Assembly (NCBI GenBank): GCA_934190785.1
Contig: CAKPTA010000001.1
Location: 1 to 64,000, forward strand
Length of the DNA: 64,000 nt
Direction of reading: 5' to 3'
Source of the DNA: an uncultured Bacilli bacterium
GTDB lineage: Bacteria > Bacillota_I > Bacilli_A > RF39 > UBA660
Part shown: positions 60,189-64,000 of the stretch, piece after piece
Layout: each line of letters starts with the position of its first letter
How positions within the stretch are numbered: position 1 is the stretch's first letter
Made by a program: the position numbers and the translations under genes
The notes under the pieces: model-generated
What the model was told of the DNA's origin: nothing
What the model saw: the letters and a program-made list of their open reading frames with translations, nothing else
The model's database searches: none

Positions 60189-61625
60189 ATGAAAGTTAAA
60201 AAAATTGTATTTATTGTAGCTTTATTATTGATTTTATGTGGTATTTTTTATTGTTTACCATATAAAAATACCGTAGAATTATATATAAATGGTGAAAAAT
60301 TCATTTTATCATCAACAGATGAAAATAGGGAATTTGATTTAAAAACATTATCATCTACTAGAGATAGTTATGTCAAAGTTACTACAAATGGGAAGACAAA
60401 TGTTAAAGTTAATGGGAAAAGAGTATTTAAGTATATAAAAAATAATATCGGAAAAATTGCTATAAATGAAGATAATAAAATTGAAATTGAAATAAAATTT
60501 GGTACAAACAAAAAAGCTACTAAATATGTTATTAATACATTACCATCAACATTTTTAGAATATGATACAAAAAATAACGGTGATAATTATGATGGCATTT
60601 ATTATATGAGTACTTATTCTTTAGCTGATCAAACAAGTTACATTTTTAATTTAAACAGTAATGGAGAGGTACTTTATTATAAAAGTGTGGAAGGTTTTTG
60701 TTCACAGTTTAGGCATGAAATTTCAAAGAGTGGTAAAGATAGATTTGTCTATACAGCCCAGGATTTATCTGATGACAAAACAGTTGATATGAACAATATA
60801 TATGGTAAATTTGTTGTTATGGATGAAAATTATAAAGTAATAGATGAAGCTCGTTATATAACAGAAAGAGAAGATGAAAAAACATATACAATATTTGAAT
60901 ATATAGATGATTATCACTATCTTATGACTTCATCATACAAATCATATGTGGATGATATTGAAGGCTTTGATAAGGTTATGTTAACACAAAATAACATTGA
61001 AGAAGTGGAAAATGGTAAAGTCATCTTTAAGTGGGAAAGTGAAGAACATAAAGAACTTTATGATTATACTGATACAAGTACATTTACAAGTGAAGATACA
61101 AATGATTATTTGCATATTAATAAGATTATAATTGATCCTGTAGATGGCAACATTATAGCTTCATTTAGAAATATCAGTACGATTTTAAAAATAGATAGAA
61201 AAACAGGTGATATTATTTGGTCACTTGGTGGTAAAAAAGATGATTTTGGATTAACTCTAGATGAAATGTTCAATTATCAACATTCTCTATCATTCACGAG
61301 TGATCATTCACTTATGATTTTTGATAATGGAGATAATAGACCTCTTCTTGGAATAAAAAATGAATCAAAAGTTGTTAAAATAAAATTGGATGAAAAAAAT
61401 AAAAAAGTAGAAAACTATAAAGCATATAAACTTAATGGTGTATATTCAATGGCCATGGGTTCAGTTCAAGTAATAGATGAAGAAAATGATGTGTTTTTAG
61501 TTACATATGGAACAGGAATATTTAATAATGGACCAGTGGCACTTATTGATTTTAAAAATAATAAAAATTTATTTGAGTTTAATCTTCATTCTAATAAAAT
61601 GATGTTTTCTTCTGAAAAAGAATAA
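60189..61625 (+). CDS. Arylsulfate sulfotransferase-like protein
   Basis: 478 residues. N-terminal anchor (about 4-20), a short beta domain (30-110), then an ASST-type propeller: 'DYLHINKIIIDPVDGNIIASFRNISTILKIDRKTGDIIWSLGG' and 'YQHSLSFTSDHSLMIFDNGDNRP' are close to the Pfam ASST consensus (His and Arg in the active site), with 'GSVQVIDEENDVFLVTYGTG' at the end. It starts 1 bp after the previous gene and differs from it in having no leucine-rich repeats. Confidence 0.87.
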   Translation: MKVKKIVFIVALLLILCGIFYCLPYKNTVELYINGEKFILSSTDENREFDLKTLSSTRDSYVKVTTNGKTNVKVNGKRVFKYIKNNIGKIAINEDNKIEIEIKFGTNKKATKYVINTLPSTFLEYDTKNNGDNYDGIYYMSTYSLADQTSYIFNLNSNGEVLYYKSVEGFCSQFRHEISKSGKDRFVYTAQDLSDDKTVDMNNIYGKFVVMDENYKVIDEARYITEREDEKTYTIFEYIDDYHYLMTSSYKSYVDDIEGFDKVMLTQNNIEEVENGKVIFKWESEEHKELYDYTDTSTFTSEDTNDYLHINKIIIDPVDGNIIASFRNISTILKIDRKTGDIIWSLGGKKDDFGLTLDEMFNYQHSLSFTSDHSLMIFDNGDNRPLLGIKNESKVVKIKLDEKNKKVENYKAYKLNGVYSMAMGSVQVIDEENDVFLVTYGTGIFNNGPVALIDFKNNKNLFEFNLHSNKMMFSSEKE

Positions 61626-61647
61626 ATAAATAATAATGAGGTGTTTT

Positions 61648-62799
61648 ATGAGAAAAAATATTATGATGTTAATTGGATATTTAACAAATGGAGGAGCAGA
61701 AAGATCAATTACAAATGTTGCTAACGAATTATCAAAACATCATAATGTTATCTTAGTAGTGGCAGGAGCAAAAAAAATAGATTATCCATGTCATGTTAAA
61801 ATAATTGAACTTAAGTCTCTTCGTAAAAGAAATAAGTTTAAAGCTATTCATGAATTAAAAAAATTAAAAAAAGAATATAAAATCGATGTTACAATTAGTT
61901 ATACAACAGTTTACAATTATTATAATGTAATGTCTAAATATAAAGATAAAACTATTATTTCAATTCGTAATCATTTATCAACAAAGCATGAAAAAAGAAG
62001 AGATAGAATTATGCATAGAATATCAATAAAACTAGCCCAAAGAATAGTATGTTGTTCACAGAGTGTTTATTATGATCAATTAAATAATTATTACGCTAAT
62101 CCTAAAAAATTATTGGTTATTCAAAATTTCTGTAATTTAGATGGTATTATAAGTGATATGGGTTGTGCGATAAAAGATTGTGACATGCATTTAGTAAATG
62201 ATCATTTAATTATTACGATGGCTCGTCTTGTACCACATAAAGGTCATAAACATATTATGAAAGCAATGTCACTTGTTGTAAAAGAAATTCCAGATGCACA
62301 TTTACTTATATTTAGTAGAGGCCCATTACGTGAAGAATTAGAAGAATTTTCTAAAAAATTGCATTTAGAAAACAATATATTTTTTATGGATTTTCACCCA
62401 AATCCATATCAATTTATAAAGTTAGCAAAAGCGTTTATTTTAGCTTCTGATTATGAGGGATTTCCAAATGTTTTAATTGAAGCTATGGCATGTGGAGCAC
62501 CTATTATTGCAACAGATGCTCCAGGTGGATCTAGAGAAATCGTAAGTAATACCGTTTCTAAGGGTGAATTTGTTAATGATTTAACAGAAATGGATTATGG
62601 AATTTTAATTCCAAGCTTTATTAATGAACATGATAGTTCTGATATAACTGAACATGAGAAAATGCTAGCACGTGCGTTTATAATACTTTTAAGTGATGAT
62701 AATAAATATCATTATTACCATAATAAATCATTAGAACGAACTGATGCGTTTGCACGTGATAAAATTTTAAAAAAATGGCTAGATGTTATTGGAGAGTGA
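61648..62799 (+). CDS. GT4-family glycosyltransferase (first of two)
   Basis: 383 residues. GT-B fold: N-domain 'MMLIGYLTNGGAERSITNVANEL' and C-domain 'TMARLVPHKGHKHIMKAM', 'EGFPNVLIEAMACGAPIIATDAPGGSREI' (the E.x7.E motif and nucleotide-sugar site of GT4). It is likely to act on the lipid-linked glycan of this cluster. The ATG at 61648 follows GAGGTG. The next GT starts within or just after its end. Confidence 0.92.
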   Translation: MRKNIMMLIGYLTNGGAERSITNVANELSKHHNVILVVAGAKKIDYPCHVKIIELKSLRKRNKFKAIHELKKLKKEYKIDVTISYTTVYNYYNVMSKYKDKTIISIRNHLSTKHEKRRDRIMHRISIKLAQRIVCCSQSVYYDQLNNYYANPKKLLVIQNFCNLDGIISDMGCAIKDCDMHLVNDHLIITMARLVPHKGHKHIMKAMSLVVKEIPDAHLLIFSRGPLREELEEFSKKLHLENNIFFMDFHPNPYQFIKLAKAFILASDYEGFPNVLIEAMACGAPIIATDAPGGSREIVSNTVSKGEFVNDLTEMDYGILIPSFINEHDSSDITEHEKMLARAFIILLSDDNKYHYYHNKSLERTDAFARDKILKKWLDVIGE

Positions 62800-62804
62800 T
62801 GAAA

Positions 62805-63974
62805 ATGAATATGAAGAAGAAAAATGTTATGTTTTTAATTGGTAAGATGCAAACAGGTGGAGCAGAGCATGTTGTATATAATTTATGTAATTCTCTAAAA
62901 GATGAATATAATATAACACTTGTTACGCGTACGATGGAAGGTGCTGATTATATACCTGATGTTAATACTGTAGAAATACCTGAACTTGGTAGTAAAAAGA
63001 AATTATTCTTAGGACTTAAAAAATTAAAAAAATTAAAAAAGAAGTTAAAAATTGATACTTCAATTAGTTTTTTGCTTAAGTATAATATTTATAATTATTT
63101 AACTAAAAATAAAGAAAGAGTTATTATATCTGTTAGAAATAATATAACATCTTCAAAGCGTATTTATTCTAAGACATATATAGCTTTATATAAAAAAATT
63201 ATTAACAAAGTTGATTTAGTTGTAAATGTATCAGCAACGACAATGGATGATTCTATTCGTAATTTTGGCGCTAACCGTAATAAAAATATTGTTATTCCAA
63301 ATTTTTGTGATTATGAATTTATAAATAGTGTTAAAAATGAAGAACTTCCAGATGAACATCGTGATATTTTTAAAAGGGATGTTATTATTTCTAATGGAAG
63401 ATATAATTATCAAAAAGGGCAATGGCATTTAATTAGAGCATTTAAGAATGTTGCATCTAAAAATCCAAATGCTGTATTAGTTTTAACAGGAAGAGGTTCA
63501 CTTAAAGAGTACTTTGAAGCATTAGTTGATGAATTAAATCTTAAAGATAATGTTTATATATTAGATTATGTAGATAACGTCTATAGATATATGCATCACG
63601 CAAAAATGTTCTTCTTAAATTCTTTTTATGAAGGTATGCCTAATGTTTTACTAGAAGCTATGGCGTGTGATTTACCTGTTATTGCAACCGATGCTCCAGG
63701 TGGTTCTAAAGAAATATTAGAGCCTGGTTCTAATATTAATGAACGACTAAAAGAAGTAACTTGCGCTAGTTATGGGGTATTAGTTCCAATGTGTGATGGA
63801 AATATGTATAGTGCAAATGATGCTTTAACTAAAGAAGAAGAACAATTAGCTGATGCCATTAATATGATGTTAGAAGATGACAAGTTATATAATGACTATA
63901 AGAAAATTTCTGAACAAAGAGTATTAGATTTTTCTAGGGATAAAATCTTGGATATGTGGCGAAAAATCATTTAA
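62805..63974 (+). CDS. GT4-family glycosyltransferase (second of two)
   Basis: 389 residues, a paralogue of the preceding gene ('MFLIGKMQTGGAEHVVYNLCNSL', 'NGRYNYQKGQWHLIRAF', 'EGMPNVLLEAMACDLPVIATDAPGGSKEI'). The start is set at the ATG 62805, 8 nt after GGAGAG; ATGs at 62799 and 62811 are alternatives. The two enzymes probably add successive sugars to one glycan. It ends 26 bp before the window edge, where TTGACT suggests a new promoter. Confidence 0.92.
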   Translation: MNMKKKNVMFLIGKMQTGGAEHVVYNLCNSLKDEYNITLVTRTMEGADYIPDVNTVEIPELGSKKKLFLGLKKLKKLKKKLKIDTSISFLLKYNIYNYLTKNKERVIISVRNNITSSKRIYSKTYIALYKKIINKVDLVVNVSATTMDDSIRNFGANRNKNIVIPNFCDYEFINSVKNEELPDEHRDIFKRDVIISNGRYNYQKGQWHLIRAFKNVASKNPNAVLVLTGRGSLKEYFEALVDELNLKDNVYILDYVDNVYRYMHHAKMFFLNSFYEGMPNVLLEAMACDLPVIATDAPGGSKEILEPGSNINERLKEVTCASYGVLVPMCDGNMYSANDALTKEEEQLADAINMMLEDDKLYNDYKKISEQRVLDFSRDKILDMWRKII

Positions 63975-64000
63975 AAACTTGACTTTTAAGTGAGGGGAAA

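Noticed and set aside
1..64000. DGR reverse transcriptase or template repeat inside the window
   Set aside because: No frame shows reverse-transcriptase motifs (a YxDD/LxQG-type block), and no second copy of the VR 3' end is visible.

Overview
The window comes from a very A+T-rich (roughly 70% or more by eye), low-GC Gram-positive bacterium. It resembles the uncultured gut Bacilli that branch near the Mollicutes (RF39-like or Erysipelotrichia-like groups). The evidence is the Bacillus-type gene order mrnC-rlmB-sigH-secE-nusG-rplKAJL-rsmC-rpoBC, the lexA and rlmN-prpC-prkC-rsgA-rpe clusters, and an Asn in RpoB at the rifampicin position, as reported for mollicutes. UGA is an ordinary stop here and Trp is TGG. 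The cell makes D-alanine (alanine racemase) and carries early sporulation genes (SpoIIGA, SigE, SigH, Cse60), so it is probably a walled, possibly spore-forming organism.

Layout. Bases 1-5.4 kb: the 3' end of a giant Ser/Thr-rich repeat surface protein, then a lipoprotein. 5.9-19.3 kb: housekeeping and unknown genes (Tex, a transglutaminase-like protein, a radical SAM protein, a transporter, a YgjP-type peptidase, Cse60, an SDR, HD-type hydrolases, Alr). 19.3-22.1 kb: decayed mobile DNA with two broken serine recombinases, a DinD remnant and a split deoxyribosyltransferase-like gene. 22.2-38.9 kb: ribosome biogenesis and the transcription/translation supercluster. It includes an L10 leader, two L1-type operator structures and several near-consensus promoters. 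Unknown coiled-coil genes sit between sigH and secE, and another unknown gene sits between nusG and rplK. 38.9-42.7 kb: an NrtR-like regulator, tRNA-Ser, a collagen-like protein, and a prepilin/FGE-lectin fusion. The last 150 coding bases of that fusion are adenine-depleted and GC-rich, with the pattern of a diversity-generating retroelement (DGR) variable region. 42.7-50.5 kb: GDPD, QueH, a lipoprotein, LexA with a divergent SOS-type small membrane protein, spoIIGA-sigE, a HAD phosphatase, a TroA-like lipoprotein, YidD and RNase III. 50.6-55.6 kb: the rlmN-prpC-prkC-rsgA-rpe operon. 55.7-64.0 kb: a surface-polymer cluster with an O-antigen-ligase-like polymerase, a radical SAM protein, two arylsulfate-sulfotransferase-like proteins (one fused to BspA-type leucine-rich repeats) and two GT4 glycosyltransferases.

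The most notable system is the predicted DGR target. A type IV prepilin N-terminus carries a C-type-lectin/FGE domain that ends in a hypervariable-looking segment. No reverse transcriptase or template repeat is in the window, so the diversifying machinery would have to act from elsewhere in the genome. The gene is preceded by a GC-rich palindrome over a -35-like hexamer and by a hairpin that holds its ribosome-binding site. Other candidates are a LexA-controlled 49-residue membrane protein and the sulfotransferase-rich surface cluster.
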